A stretch of 64,000 nt of DNA, from assembly GCF_001007935.1 (NCBI RefSeq), contig NZ_CP011451.1:620001-684000 (forward strand), given 5' to 3'. The notes under the pieces are model-generated. The model saw only the letters and a list, made by a program, of their open reading frames with translations. It made no database searches and was not told where the DNA came from. The translations under genes were made by a program, and so were the position numbers. The DNA comes from Nitrosomonas communis (lineage in GTDB: Bacteria > Pseudomonadota > Gammaproteobacteria > Burkholderiales > Nitrosomonadaceae). Shown one piece after another: positions 7,916 through 17,052 of this stretch. Positions within the stretch are counted from its first letter, which is position 1; the number at the start of each line of letters is the position of its first letter.

Positions 7916-7979
7916 ACCTGTTTAACTATACATATCAGAGCTGAACTTTCTTTCAGGTTGTCCAGTTACAGGGAACCAC

Positions 7980-8385
7980 ATCATTGAACTGGATAGCACA
8001 TACGTATCTCCATAAAAATAAATTTTGCGCTATCTCACCGCTTGGCTTGGCTTGGAGCAAATTAAATTAATTAAGCGCCCCTCTGCAGCCAAATCAGGTA
8101 GACCAGGTAGTGTTCCGCTAAAATTTTGTTCTGCCCACGGGCGCGCCATAAAACCATTCTTCTGTATATTCATTTATGGTCACACGTATCATAAATGTAC
8201 CTCATGCATCATATAATTGCCTAACACCTTTTTCTGGAACGTTCTACTAGTGAAATAGCCAGGGTTAATTATGCTAGCCATATCATTTTAACAATATTCT
8301 TATGGCCTATGAGTCAAGTAAAATTCATAACCATACACGCGTCACGTTCCAAATCAATCGTAACTATTACCTACAGGAAAAAAAC
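7980..8385. other. AT-rich region between the IS and cstA
   Basis: I see no convincing gene. The short open frame at 8025-8216 has no ribosome site or recognisable family. The region should carry the cstA promoter, but no clear -35/-10 pair stands out. Confidence 0.4.
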
Positions 8386-10428
8386 ATGAATCATCTTATC
8401 AAGCATACTGGCTGGCTGATCTTAGCCATTCTAGGTGCCTTTTCTTTTGGCGTGATAGCCCTGCAGCAAGGCGAATCTATTAACGCGATCTGGATTGTGA
8501 TCGCAGCGGTTTGTGTTCACCTGATCGGCTATCGCTATTACAGCCTGTTTATTTCACGGCGCGTATTAGGGCTGGATTCTGAGCGCATCACGCCTGCGCA
8601 TAGATTTAATGATGGGCTGGATTATGTGCCGACCAATAAATATGTGTTGTTTGGCCATCATTTTGCTGCAATTGCTGGTGCCGGGCCGCTGGTTGGACCG
8701 ATTCTGGCTGCCCAGATGGGTTATTTACCCGGTTTGCTGTGGTTGTTGATCGGTGTGGTGGTAGCCGGTGCCGTTCAGGATTTCGTGGTGTTATTCATGT
8801 CGATGCGGCGCGATGGCCGCTCGCTCGGTGATATGATCAAATCTGAGCTTGGGCCTGTCCCCGGCATGATTGCGTTGGTCGGCACTTTTTTTATCATGCT
8901 GATTCTGCTGGCGGTATTGGCGTTGATTGTGGTCAAAGCGCTGGCGGAGTCACCTTGGGGTACCTTTACCGTAGCGGCGACCATTCCGATCGCCTTCTTT
9001 ATGGGCATTTATGCACGTTATCTTCGCCCGGGACAGGTTGGTGAGGTGTCCTTGCTCGGCTTTATTCTGCTCATGCTTGCGATCGTTGGCGGACAATCGA
9101 TTCAGGAAAACCCTGAGCTGGCCGCCTGGTTTACCTTTAATGGGGTCCAGCTCACCTTTATGTTGATTGCGTATGGTGCCATCGCTTCGGTATTGCCGGT
9201 CTGGCTATTGCTGGCGCCGCGTGATTATCTGTCGACTTTCCTGAAGATCGGCACGATTGTCGGGCTAGCTGTGGGGGTACTGGCTATTTCGCCCGAGCTT
9301 AAAATGCCGGCTTTCACCCAGTTTGTCGATGGGACGGGTCCAGTCTGGTCTGGCAGCTTGTTTCCGTTCCTGTTTATCACGATCGCATGCGGGGCGGTCT
9401 CCGGTTTCCATTCGCTGATCTCATCGGGTACCACGCCGAAAATGATTAAAAATGAGCAGGACGCGCGTTTCATTGGCTACGGCGCCATGCTGATGGAGTC
9501 ATTTGTCGCGATTATGGCACTGGTTGCGGCTTCCATTATCGAACCCGGGATCTATTTTGCGATGAATAGTCCGGCTGCGTTAATCGGCACTACCGCCGAG
9601 TCTGCTGCGCACACCATTTCACAATGGGGCTTTTATCTTACACCGGAGATGTTGACTCAAACGGCCAAGGATGTGGGAGAACATACCATCATCTCCCGTA
9701 CCGGCGGCGCTCCTACTCTGGCTGTCGGCATGGCGCAAATTCTGTCCAACTTTATCGGCGGACAGGCGATGATGGCATTCTGGTATCACTTCGCGATTCT
9801 GTTTGAAGCCCTCTTCATCCTGACCGCAGTCGATGCAGGCACCCGGGCGGGACGATTCATGCTGCAGGATCTGCTCGGTACCTTTGTCCCTGCGATGAGA
9901 CGCACTGACTCCATTTCCGCTAATCTCATTGCTACCACGTTATGTGTCAGTGGCTGGGGATATTTTCTCTACCAGGGGGTGATCGATCCCTTAGGCGGCA
10001 TTAATACCTTGTGGCCGCTGTTCGGCATTACCAATCAGATGCTCGCCTGTATTGCACTCATTTTGTGTACCTGCATCCTGTTCAAAATGCAACGCGACCG
10101 GTATGCCTGGATCACCATTGTGCCGACCGTTTGGATTGCCTGCACCACCTTAACAGCTGCCTGGCATAAGATATTTGATGACAATCCCCGTATTGGTTTT
10201 CTCGCCCATGCGACCTCATATGAGGAAGCGCTCAGTGCAGGAAATCTGCTTGCGCCCGCGAAATCGGCTTCTCAGATGCAGCAGGTGATTTTCAATGATT
10301 ATCTGGATGCCGGGCTTGCGGCGATGTTCATGTGCATATTGCTCAGCATGCTGTTTTTTGGCTTGAGAGCGGTGTTGCTGGCACGCAGAGCCGCGCGCGT
10401 CGAACTCTCTCCTGTCAATCCTTATTAA
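8386..10428 (+). CDS. cstA: Carbon starvation protein CstA (pyruvate/peptide transporter family)
   Basis: From ATG 8386, preceded by CAGGAAAAAAAC, the protein is 680 residues, close to E. coli CstA. A longer in-frame start at 8302 lacks a ribosome site and adds a hydrophilic tail unlike the family. About 16 membrane segments are visible. Family signatures include HFAAIAGAGPLVGPILAAQ, then QDFVVLFMSMRRDGRSLGDM, SGFHSLISSGTTPK and ALFILTAVDAGTRAGRFMLQ. CstA/BtsT proteins take up pyruvate, and peptides are also proposed substrates. Immediately downstream is its usual small partner YbdD. Confidence 0.94.
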   Translation: MNHLIKHTGWLILAILGAFSFGVIALQQGESINAIWIVIAAVCVHLIGYRYYSLFISRRVLGLDSERITPAHRFNDGLDYVPTNKYVLFGHHFAAIAGAGPLVGPILAAQMGYLPGLLWLLIGVVVAGAVQDFVVLFMSMRRDGRSLGDMIKSELGPVPGMIALVGTFFIMLILLAVLALIVVKALAESPWGTFTVAATIPIAFFMGIYARYLRPGQVGEVSLLGFILLMLAIVGGQSIQENPELAAWFTFNGVQLTFMLIAYGAIASVLPVWLLLAPRDYLSTFLKIGTIVGLAVGVLAISPELKMPAFTQFVDGTGPVWSGSLFPFLFITIACGAVSGFHSLISSGTTPKMIKNEQDARFIGYGAMLMESFVAIMALVAASIIEPGIYFAMNSPAALIGTTAESAAHTISQWGFYLTPEMLTQTAKDVGEHTIISRTGGAPTLAVGMAQILSNFIGGQAMMAFWYHFAILFEALFILTAVDAGTRAGRFMLQDLLGTFVPAMRRTDSISANLIATTLCVSGWGYFLYQGVIDPLGGINTLWPLFGITNQMLACIALILCTCILFKMQRDRYAWITIVPTVWIACTTLTAAWHKIFDDNPRIGFLAHATSYEEALSAGNLLAPAKSASQMQQVIFNDYLDAGLAAMFMCILLSMLFFGLRAVLLARRAARVELSPVNPY

Positions 10429-10461
10429 TGGTTACAACTTACTCAATAGAGGTGTTTCATC

Positions 10462-10656
10462 ATGTTACATAAAGTTATCCGCGCAGCGAGTTATTTAGGA
10501 CAAAGCCTGCGCTTAATGATCGGTGTGCCTGAATACGACGTATATGTTGCGCATATGAGAGAAGCGCATCCTGATAAGGCCATCATGTCTTATGAAGCAT
10601 TCTTCCGTGAGCGACAGGAAGCACGTTACGGTGGCAAAATCAGCCGCTGTTGTTGA
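10462..10656 (+). CDS. ybdD: YbdD/YjiX family small protein (CstA accessory)
   Basis: This 64-residue protein of the YbdD/YjiX (DUF466) family contains the hallmark [18 protein letters not shown] and ends GGKISRCC with two terminal cysteines. It starts 33 nt after cstA with a GAGGTG ribosome site, and the pair is conserved across proteobacteria. YjiX/YbdD is thought to be needed for transport by the large partner. A terminator-like hairpin follows. Confidence 0.92.
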   Translation: MLHKVIRAASYLGQSLRLMIGVPEYDVYVAHMREAHPDKAIMSYEAFFRERQEARYGGKISRCC

Positions 10657-10677
10657 CCTTGCGACTAATGAAAACTG

Positions 10678-10718
10678 GGCGTCTTACCCGACTCAGGCAT
10701 GAGGTAGGTGAGACGCTT
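10678..10718 (+). terminator. Likely terminator of cstA-ybdD
   Basis: GGCGTCTTACC pairs imperfectly with GGTGAGACGC around a loop of about 20 nt, and TTCTTAAACTT follows. It lies 20 nt after the ybdD stop codon. The U-tract is poor, so efficiency is uncertain. Confidence 0.5.
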
Positions 10719-10789
10719 CTTAAACTTATCTGCTTCAAACATTCATAACAGTATTATCGGTCTTCTACCGAAGATGCTTGGGCATACCG

Positions 10790-12484
10790 TTATTTATGAC
10801 ATTCCAGTTTGTTCAGTACATGATGGGTAATGTTATTGGCAAGCTCCTGTTCATCCAGGAATACCCTCCCGGCATTTTCTTTTTGTAGTCGCTCCGCATC
10901 TTCTGCATCATGCGTGCTGATCAGGATCTCAACCTGAGGATTGAGGATATGGGTTGTTTCGACCATTTGTTGTATCCGCAATGCATCCGCAGCGGTGATG
11001 ATCAATACACTGGCACGTGAAATATGCGCCTGGATCAGGACAGCCGGTTCAACAGCATCACCAGCCACAGCGTGAATGCCTTCCCTCCGTAAGCGTTCGA
11101 CGATTTCCCGGTTATGATCTGCGACCACAAAATGAATATCTTTTTTGGCCAGCATTTCACTGACACGCTTTCCCACAGCCCCATAACCCACAATCACGAC
11201 ATGATTCGTTACGTAATTGGACTCAACCGCCATCGGCAATTCTGCCAACGGGTCCATTGAGCGCTCCAGCCTGCGGGCAAGACGGGAGCGCGCACGGATC
11301 CAGTTCTGGATGGGCTCAGCTGTTTGAAAGACCAGCGGGTTAAGCGTAATTGAAATAAAGGCACCCGCTAATATCAGGCTGTATCCTTCCGGCGGGAGCA
11401 GGCCTATCGTCAGACCGAGTGAAGCAAGAATAAATGAAAGCTCTCCGATTTGCGCAAGGCTGACCGATACGGTAAGGGCTGTGTTGAGTGGGTAGTGAAA
11501 CAGGAGCACCAGTATGAAGGCGACCAGTGATTTTCCCAGCAAAACGATCGCAACTACAATGAGCACGTGTAGCGGCTCTTCGACCAGAATATGCGGATCA
11601 AACAACATTCCCACCGAGACGAAAAACAGCACCGAGAAAGCGTCTCTGAGCGGTAAAGATTCCTGCGCTGCTCGATGACTTAAACTCGACTCTCGCATCA
11701 CCATACCGGAGAAGAACGCACCTAACGCAAAGGACACATCAAACAGGATCGCCGCACCATACGCAATCCCTACTGCCACGGCGATGACGCATAGCGTGAA
11801 CAGCTCATTCGATTTGGTGCTGGCAACATGCCAGAGCAGCCATGGAAATAGTCTTTTCCCTACGATGAGCATGAACGCGATGAAGATTGACACTTTAGCC
11901 AAGGTGAGGATAAGTGTTATAACTAATTTTGTGCCATCGACTGCATTGTTGTCGTTGATTAGCCCGACAGAAAGCGGAGGCAGTAATACGAGAGCCAGCA
12001 CAACGACTAAATCTTCAACAATGAGCCAGCCGACTGCTATTCTGCCATTAATCGATTTAAGCTGACCATGCTGCTCGAGCGCACGCAGTAGTACCACTGT
12101 GCTGGCTACCGAGAGGGCCAACCCAAATACAATACCTCCCCCTATGCTCCAACCCCAACTTATCGCAATGGTAGCGCCCAGCGCGGTTGCCACTGCTATC
12201 TGTGCAATTGCGCCTGGTAACGCAATACGTCGAACAGCCAGCAGATCATCTAACGAAAAATGCAAACCCACACCAAACATCAATAGGATGACACCGATTT
12301 CTGCCAGTTGATTGGATAATTCGATATCGGCTACAAATCCGGGCGAATGAGGACCGATGATCATGCCCGCCAACAGATAGCCTACTAAAACAGGCAGCTT
12401 CAAGCGTTGGGCAATGATTCCCATGATCAGCGCTAGGCCAAGACTGACCGCAATCGTTGTAATTAGAATTGTGCTGTGTGGCAT
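10790..12484 (-). CDS. ybaL: Monovalent cation:proton antiporter-2 family protein (YbaL/Kef type)
   Basis: The 564 residues comprise about 12 membrane helices of the CPA2 exchanger domain (about 1-385) and a cytoplasmic TrkA-N/RCK domain (about 410-530). Signatures are LPVLVGYLLAGMIIGPHSPG, FGVGLHFSLDDL, FDVSFALGAFFSGMVM and the Rossmann loop VVIVGYGAVGKRV. Such proteins exchange K+ or Na+ for H+ across the inner membrane and are gated by nucleotides bound to RCK. The layout matches YbaL, without the extra C-terminal TrkA-C domain. It stands alone, with repeat copy 2 upstream of the start. Confidence 0.88.
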   Translation of the reverse strand: MPHSTILITTIAVSLGLALIMGIIAQRLKLPVLVGYLLAGMIIGPHSPGFVADIELSNQLAEIGVILLMFGVGLHFSLDDLLAVRRIALPGAIAQIAVATALGATIAISWGWSIGGGIVFGLALSVASTVVLLRALEQHGQLKSINGRIAVGWLIVEDLVVVLALVLLPPLSVGLINDNNAVDGTKLVITLILTLAKVSIFIAFMLIVGKRLFPWLLWHVASTKSNELFTLCVIAVAVGIAYGAAILFDVSFALGAFFSGMVMRESSLSHRAAQESLPLRDAFSVLFFVSVGMLFDPHILVEEPLHVLIVVAIVLLGKSLVAFILVLLFHYPLNTALTVSVSLAQIGELSFILASLGLTIGLLPPEGYSLILAGAFISITLNPLVFQTAEPIQNWIRARSRLARRLERSMDPLAELPMAVESNYVTNHVVIVGYGAVGKRVSEMLAKKDIHFVVADHNREIVERLRREGIHAVAGDAVEPAVLIQAHISRASVLIITAADALRIQQMVETTHILNPQVEILISTHDAEDAERLQKENAGRVFLDEQELANNITHHVLNKLECHK

Positions 12485-12575
12485 TCGGCAAAAAATTGAT
12501 GGTTTTATTTATGGTAGCAATCAGAGCCAAATGCTTCAGCTCATTACTAGTAGAATAATGTAACATGCCTGAATA

Positions 12576-12690
12576 ATTCCATTTTTAAATCATAACTGAC
12601 TTTGTCGGCTAAACTCTGCTTGCTGCCTTGCCGTATGATTGATACTGTCTGCGGCTCGCCTTCGCGTCATTTTTGATTTGGAAATGGAAT
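12576..12690. repeat. Interspersed TIR element, copy 2 (long form, inverted)
   Basis: This 115-bp copy is reversed relative to the consensus and carries the 12-bp longer internal block (GCTAAACTCTGCTTGCTG on the plus strand). It lies between the ybaL start and the end of the DUF2909 gene. The 18-bp direct repeat AAATGCTTCAGCTCATYAC lies outside it on both sides (12529-12547 and 12752-12770). Confidence 0.88.
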
Positions 12691-12968
12691 AACAGGCAAT
12701 AAGATGCCTTTGGCCAGGGAACGCCATAGGGAGTGAGCATTTAATTTTGATAAATGCTTCAGCTCATCACGCTATTACTGATACCTTGTTTAAGGTGATG
12801 CTTGTCTGCTTTAGATAAAAGCTGACACTCTAAAAAATCATTCTGCAATTTGTAGCGATATTTCCAATCATGCTGCACCGGCTCAGCTATAGTTAGCGCG
12901 TGACAGGAGAAGGATGGTTTTAATCGTTCGATGCCAGATTTACCAAAATTTGAGTGCAGCCAAAATAA
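12691..12968. other. Intergenic region downstream of the DUF2909 gene
   Basis: After the DUF2909 stop codon the same minus-strand frame stays open to 12759 (about 69 codons, including a stretch DWKYRYKLQNDFLECQLLSK) but lacks a plausible start. It may be chance or the remnant of an extension. Otherwise only the second copy of the 18-bp direct repeat (12752-12770) is seen. Confidence 0.35.
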
Positions 12969-13160
12969 TCAACCTGGATGAATATAATTAATATAAGTTG
13001 CTATCATCATGACAACGAAAAGCACCAGTGACAGCGCAATACGGATTGTTAATGATTTGACCATACGTGTGCCCTGCCCATTATCTTTCAGCATGTAATA
13101 AAGTGCGGATCCAAGGCTGTAAAGTATTATCAGCAATAGTAAAATAGCAAAGATCTTCAA
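12969..13160 (-). CDS. DUF2909 family small twin-transmembrane protein
   Basis: The 63 residues have two hydrophobic helices (about 2-23 and 44-60) joined by a basic loop containing the family-like GQGTRMVKSLTIRIALS. DUF2909 proteins usually sit in cytochrome c oxidase gene clusters, beside the SURF1 gene. Here it stands alone between ybaL and miaA, so its function cannot be read from context. The ATG is preceded by AGGAATA. Confidence 0.75.
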   Translation of the reverse strand: MKIFAILLLLIILYSLGSALYYMLKDNGQGTRMVKSLTIRIALSLVLFVVMMIATYINYIHPG

Positions 13161-13360
13161 TTTTTATTCCTATAATGGTTGGAATTTAATTAAGTGACTA
13201 TCAAGCTTAAGCACTTGATGACTTTAAGTATTTCATGTTGTTTTGTTGGCGATTCGGCTTATATATTGTAACTGATTACCATGACATATGATTGATCCAG
13301 TAATTTTTGGATAGTTTCCCGATATTTTGCTAATAACTTCAACTTTTTTTTCAGAATAAT

Positions 13361-14323
13361 ATGTTGAGCAAGCACAACATAGTAGAGCTTCCGCCTGCTA
13401 TTCTTATGATGGGACCGACAGCTAGCGGAAAATCGAATGTGGCAATGGAAATTGCCCAATATTTTCCGGTCGAAATCATCAGCGTGGATTCAGCTCAGGT
13501 TTATCGGAAAATGAATATCGGCAGCGCCAAGCCTGATCAATATGATTTGGCCGCAGTCCCCCATCATCTGATTGATTTAATTAATCCAGACGAGCATTAT
13601 TCTGCCGCACAATTTTGCAAAGATGCGCTCACAAAAATGGATGAAATCACGGCAAGAGGGAAAATTCCATTATTAGTGGGTGGCACCATGCTTTATTTCA
13701 AAGCCTTAAAAGAAGGCCTCTCTACACTTCCCTCCGCAAATGAAAGTATTCGCAAGGAAATTGAAATAACTGCTGCTAAGAAAGGCTGGCCAGAAATGCA
13801 TCATAGATTAAAGCAGTTTGATCCAATCTCGGCAGAACGCATTAAACCTCATGATAGCCAACGCATTCAACGTGCACTGGAAGTATATTATCTCACAGAC
13901 AGACCCATGTCAGATATACTATCACAACAGCAAAGCACCCCGCTTCCCTATCACTTGATCAGCATGGCGCTTCTGCCAGCCGATCGAAAAATTCTGCATG
14001 AGCGCATTCTTATCCGTTTCGAAAAAATGATCGCAATGGGCTTGATTGATGAGGTTCGCACGATCCGTGATCAATTTTGTGTCAATGCAGAAACGCCCTC
14101 CATGCGTTGTGTCGGCTATCGGCAGGTATATATGTATCTGGACAATCTCATTAGTCGCACTACAATGATGGATATGGGAATTGCAGCTACACGACAATTA
14201 GCCAAACGTCAATTGACCTGGTTACGGGCAATGACAGGATTACAGGAATTTGACTGTCTTGCTGAAAATTTACCCCGGCAAGTGATCGCGTACTTGCAAA
14301 CCAGAGATCTAGCAATTAATTGA
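13361..14323 (+). CDS. miaA: tRNA dimethylallyltransferase MiaA
   Basis: MiaA adds a dimethylallyl group to A37 of tRNAs reading UNN codons. The 320-residue protein has the P-loop GPTASGKS (18-25), the substrate motif SVDSAQVYR (about 43-51), GSAKPDQ, PLLVGGTMLYFKAL and RCVGYRQVYMYL. Length and motifs are normal. hfq, its frequent neighbour, is absent; a BON lipoprotein gene follows after 64 nt. Confidence 0.96.
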   Translation: MLSKHNIVELPPAILMMGPTASGKSNVAMEIAQYFPVEIISVDSAQVYRKMNIGSAKPDQYDLAAVPHHLIDLINPDEHYSAAQFCKDALTKMDEITARGKIPLLVGGTMLYFKALKEGLSTLPSANESIRKEIEITAAKKGWPEMHHRLKQFDPISAERIKPHDSQRIQRALEVYYLTDRPMSDILSQQQSTPLPYHLISMALLPADRKILHERILIRFEKMIAMGLIDEVRTIRDQFCVNAETPSMRCVGYRQVYMYLDNLISRTTMMDMGIAATRQLAKRQLTWLRAMTGLQEFDCLAENLPRQVIAYLQTRDLAIN

Positions 14324-14387
14324 CGCGCAAGATGCTCTTTCCCCTTACTAACTAAATTTAGGCTAACTTTAACTTTGAGGAGACAAT

Positions 14388-14744
14388 ATGGAAATACGCC
14401 ATAAGTTATGGATGCTAATTGCAATACTTGTTAGCATGGTCACGCTATCAGGTTGTGGTAACTCAGAAAGAGTGCATGAATCCTGGGTAGTGCCCCCTGA
14501 AGGACAGCAATACGATGATAATGCTATTCTTAACAATATTAAAGCAAGTCTATCCGATCATGCCGATATAAAAAATCTGCCTCTCAATATTGATGTCAAA
14601 AACGGCGAAGTCTCTTTAAATGGTCTGGTTGATAATCAGGCCCAAGCTGATAAGGTCGTTATGCAAACATGGTTAGTGGAAGGAGTTAAAAAGGTGAATA
14701 ACCAATTGCGCACGAAGGACAGTCCATCAACGGCAAACCAATAA
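14388..14744 (+). CDS. BON-domain lipoprotein
   Basis: The 118 residues begin with a lipoprotein signal whose lipobox is LSGC (Cys23). A single BON domain follows (about 45-110: NAILNNIKASLSDHA, then LPLNIDVKNGEVSLNGLVDN and VEGVKKVNNQL). BON domains bind phospholipid or outer-membrane surfaces, as in OsmY and DolP. It is probably anchored in the periplasmic leaflet. A GAGGAG ribosome site precedes the ATG and a terminator follows. Confidence 0.85.
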   Translation: MEIRHKLWMLIAILVSMVTLSGCGNSERVHESWVVPPEGQQYDDNAILNNIKASLSDHADIKNLPLNIDVKNGEVSLNGLVDNQAQADKVVMQTWLVEGVKKVNNQLRTKDSPSTANQ

Positions 14745-14804
14745 ACTGCCCAATAAACGCTAGCTATTCTAGCTATATGAGAGATAACAAAAATGATATT
14801 GGTT

Positions 14805-14824
14805 ACCCCGGGAAGGTCCGGGGT
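14805..14824. terminator. Bidirectional-type terminator between BON gene and dapD
   Basis: ACCCCGG pairs with CCGGGGT around a 6-nt loop, and TTATTT follows on the plus strand. It lies between convergent genes and can serve the BON lipoprotein gene. The tail for the dapD side is weaker. Confidence 0.65.
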
Positions 14825-14855
14825 TTATTTCATACAGCATAGATTACGCTGGTTG

Positions 14856-15677
14856 TTAAATTCCGCGTAACAATTCGTTAATGCCTGTTTTGGAGCGGGT
14901 TTTAGCATCAACCTGTTTTACAATCACCGCGCAATAAAGGCTATATTGCTTGTTCTCTGCAGGCAGGCTTCCTGATACGACAACTGAACCCGGCGGTATG
15001 CGGCCATAGCTGATCTCCCCCGTTTCACGGTTGTATATCTTGGTACTCTGGCCAATATAAACCCCCATTGAAATGACCGAATTTTCCCCGACGGTCACCC
15101 CTTCGACAATTTCAGAGCGTGCACCGATAAAACAATTACCTTCTATGATCGTGGGATTGGCCTGCACCGGTTCCAGTACACCCCCAATTCCCACTCCCCC
15201 CGATAAATGCACATTCTTACCAATCTGAGCACAAGAACCCACCGTCGCCCAGGTATCCACCATGGTACCCTCATCCACATAAGCGCCAATATTCACATAC
15301 GAAGGCATCAGCACCACATTATTGGCGATAAATGAACCTCGACGAACTGCCGCAGGTGGTACTACCCGAAAGCCACCATCACGAAAATCTCTAGAACTAT
15401 AATCTGCAAATTTCGATGGAATTTTGTCAAAGTAATTGGAGAAACCTCCTTTTATGAAACTGTTATCTTCTATCCGGAAAGATAACAATACTGCTTTTTT
15501 GATCCACTGGTGCGTTACCCACTCAGCACCAATTTTTTCAGCCACACGCAACTTACCAGTGTCCAGCAGATTAATGACTTGTGCAATTGACTCTTTCAGG
15601 TTGGCTTCGACATTACGTGGGGTAATCTCGGCACGCCGCTCAAAAGCTTCTTCAATTATGGCTTGCAATTGTTCCAT
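14856..15677 (-). CDS. dapD: 2,3,4,5-tetrahydropyridine-2,6-dicarboxylate N-succinyltransferase
   Basis: DapD succinylates tetrahydrodipicolinate in the succinylase route to diaminopimelate and lysine. The 273-residue protein has an N-terminal helical domain and a left-handed beta helix of hexapeptide repeats (about 108-225: [19 protein letters not shown], then [13 protein letters not shown] and [12 protein letters not shown]). It follows dapC after 24 nt in the same direction, so the two make an operon for successive pathway steps. Confidence 0.96.
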   Translation of the reverse strand: MEQLQAIIEEAFERRAEITPRNVEANLKESIAQVINLLDTGKLRVAEKIGAEWVTHQWIKKAVLLSFRIEDNSFIKGGFSNYFDKIPSKFADYSSRDFRDGGFRVVPPAAVRRGSFIANNVVLMPSYVNIGAYVDEGTMVDTWATVGSCAQIGKNVHLSGGVGIGGVLEPVQANPTIIEGNCFIGARSEIVEGVTVGENSVISMGVYIGQSTKIYNRETGEISYGRIPPGSVVVSGSLPAENKQYSLYCAVIVKQVDAKTRSKTGINELLRGI

Positions 15678-15701
15678 GCTATTCCTTAACGTTTAATCAA
15701 T

Positions 15702-16892
15702 TCAGATACAACAATCTTTTATTCTTTCCATTGCTTCCATACAATCAGCGAGTGGTGCGACCAAGGCGATGCGTACGAAACTTTCGCCTGGATTCACACC
15801 ATGAGCCTCACGTGCAAGGTAGCTGCCCGGCAAAACATTGACATTATAATCGCGATATAACTTTTGCGTGAATTCAACATCGCTGATGGGTGTTTTTAGC
15901 CATAAATAGAAAGCCGCATCGGGCATAACAACCGGCAGATGTTCTGCCAGGATAGTCATGGCCTGATTGAATTTTTCCCGATACATGCGGCGGTTTTCGA
16001 TCACATGCTGCTCATCAGCCCATGCCACTTTACTGGCCGCCTGTACCGCTGGATTCATGGCGCTGCCATGATAAGTGCGATATAGCAAAAATTTTTTCAG
16101 AATAGCCGCATCGCCTGCCACAAAACCGGAGCGCATTCCAGGCACATTCGAGCGCTTGGATAAACTACTGAACACCACTAATCGGGGAAAGCCATCTCGA
16201 CCCAACTGACGGGCAGCTTCCAACGCACCTAACGGGGGATCATCCTCATCAAAATAAATCTCCGAATAACATTCATCCGAGGCAATGATGAAGCCATAAC
16301 GATCCGATAGCGCAAATAACTGTTGCCATTCCTCCATGGTCATGACCCTGCCGGTCGGATTGCTGGGCGAACAGACATAGACAAGCTGCGTACGTGACCA
16401 GATATCCGTCGTTAGTTGCGCAAAATCCAAGACAAAATTATTCTTAGCCAACGTATTGAGAAAATAAGGCGTTGCTCCCGCTAATAAGGCCGCTCCCTCG
16501 TAAATCTGATAAAAAGGATTGGAACACACTACTACCGGAGGTTGTGCGCTATGGACATCAATCACAGCCTGGGCAAATGAAAACAAAGCTTCACGACTGC
16601 CATTGACCGGAATCACTTCAGTATCCGGATCAAGCGCGGTCAATCGATAACGTCGCATCAGCCAGGTAGCAATGCTCGCGCGTAGCCACTTGGCACCCAG
16701 GGTCGTGGGATAATGCGCCAATCCGTCCAGATTATGAATGAGCTCCTGGCAAATGAAATCAGGGGTAGGATGTTTAGGCTCACCAATATGCAAATGAATG
16801 GGCTTAAGCAATGGATTAGGCGTGATTCCATCCAATAATTTGGAAAGTTTCTGGAAAGGATAAGGCTGCAGATTGTTCAGCGTTGGATTCAT
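15702..16892 (-). CDS. dapC: Succinyldiaminopimelate transaminase
   Basis: This fold-type I aminotransferase of 396 residues has the PLP lysine at Lys246 in SSLSKRSNVPGMR. Other class motifs are HIGEPKHPTP (35-44), VNGSREALF (96-104) and SPSNPTGRVM (175-184). Pairing with dapD identifies it as DapC, which acts directly after DapD in lysine and peptidoglycan precursor synthesis. It starts 161 nt from the divergent DMT transporter gene. Confidence 0.93.
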   Translation of the reverse strand: MNPTLNNLQPYPFQKLSKLLDGITPNPLLKPIHLHIGEPKHPTPDFICQELIHNLDGLAHYPTTLGAKWLRASIATWLMRRYRLTALDPDTEVIPVNGSREALFSFAQAVIDVHSAQPPVVVCSNPFYQIYEGAALLAGATPYFLNTLAKNNFVLDFAQLTTDIWSRTQLVYVCSPSNPTGRVMTMEEWQQLFALSDRYGFIIASDECYSEIYFDEDDPPLGALEAARQLGRDGFPRLVVFSSLSKRSNVPGMRSGFVAGDAAILKKFLLYRTYHGSAMNPAVQAASKVAWADEQHVIENRRMYREKFNQAMTILAEHLPVVMPDAAFYLWLKTPISDVEFTQKLYRDYNVNVLPGSYLAREAHGVNPGESFVRIALVAPLADCMEAMERIKDCCI

Positions 16893-17052
16893 TTTGCTCT
16901 GTTAATGGTAAAGCTAAAAGTAGTCAGTATAAGCGAGCACAAGTTTCTCTCATACTCCCTACGCTTAAACTCTGGTAAATTTTTAGCAAACTCAGGCTTC
17001 TTACAAGCCTTAGTTGTTTGATGAAAATCGTTTATTATAAAAGGCAATCCTA

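Larger units (their letters stand above)
6723..7979 (+). mobile_element. IS3-family insertion sequence
   Basis: This element of about 1.26 kb carries two overlapping transposase frames. Imperfect terminal inverted repeats bound it: the left end starts TGGTACCCAAAAACTGTACA and the inverted right end starts TGGTTCCCTGTAACTGGACA, with about 17 of 25 positions matching. The repeats lie just outside the two frames. I see no obvious 3-5 bp target duplication, so the exact ends are uncertain by a base or two. It sits 28 nt past the broken macro/TIR gene. Confidence 0.85.

Noticed and set aside
8025..8216. 63-residue open frame between the IS and cstA
   Set aside because: It has no ribosome site, no recognisable domain and an unbalanced composition, in an AT-rich gap.
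8302..8385. Upstream start for CstA adding 28 residues
   Set aside because: The extra sequence is hydrophilic and unlike family members; the ATG at 8386 has a good ribosome site and gives the normal N-terminal helix.
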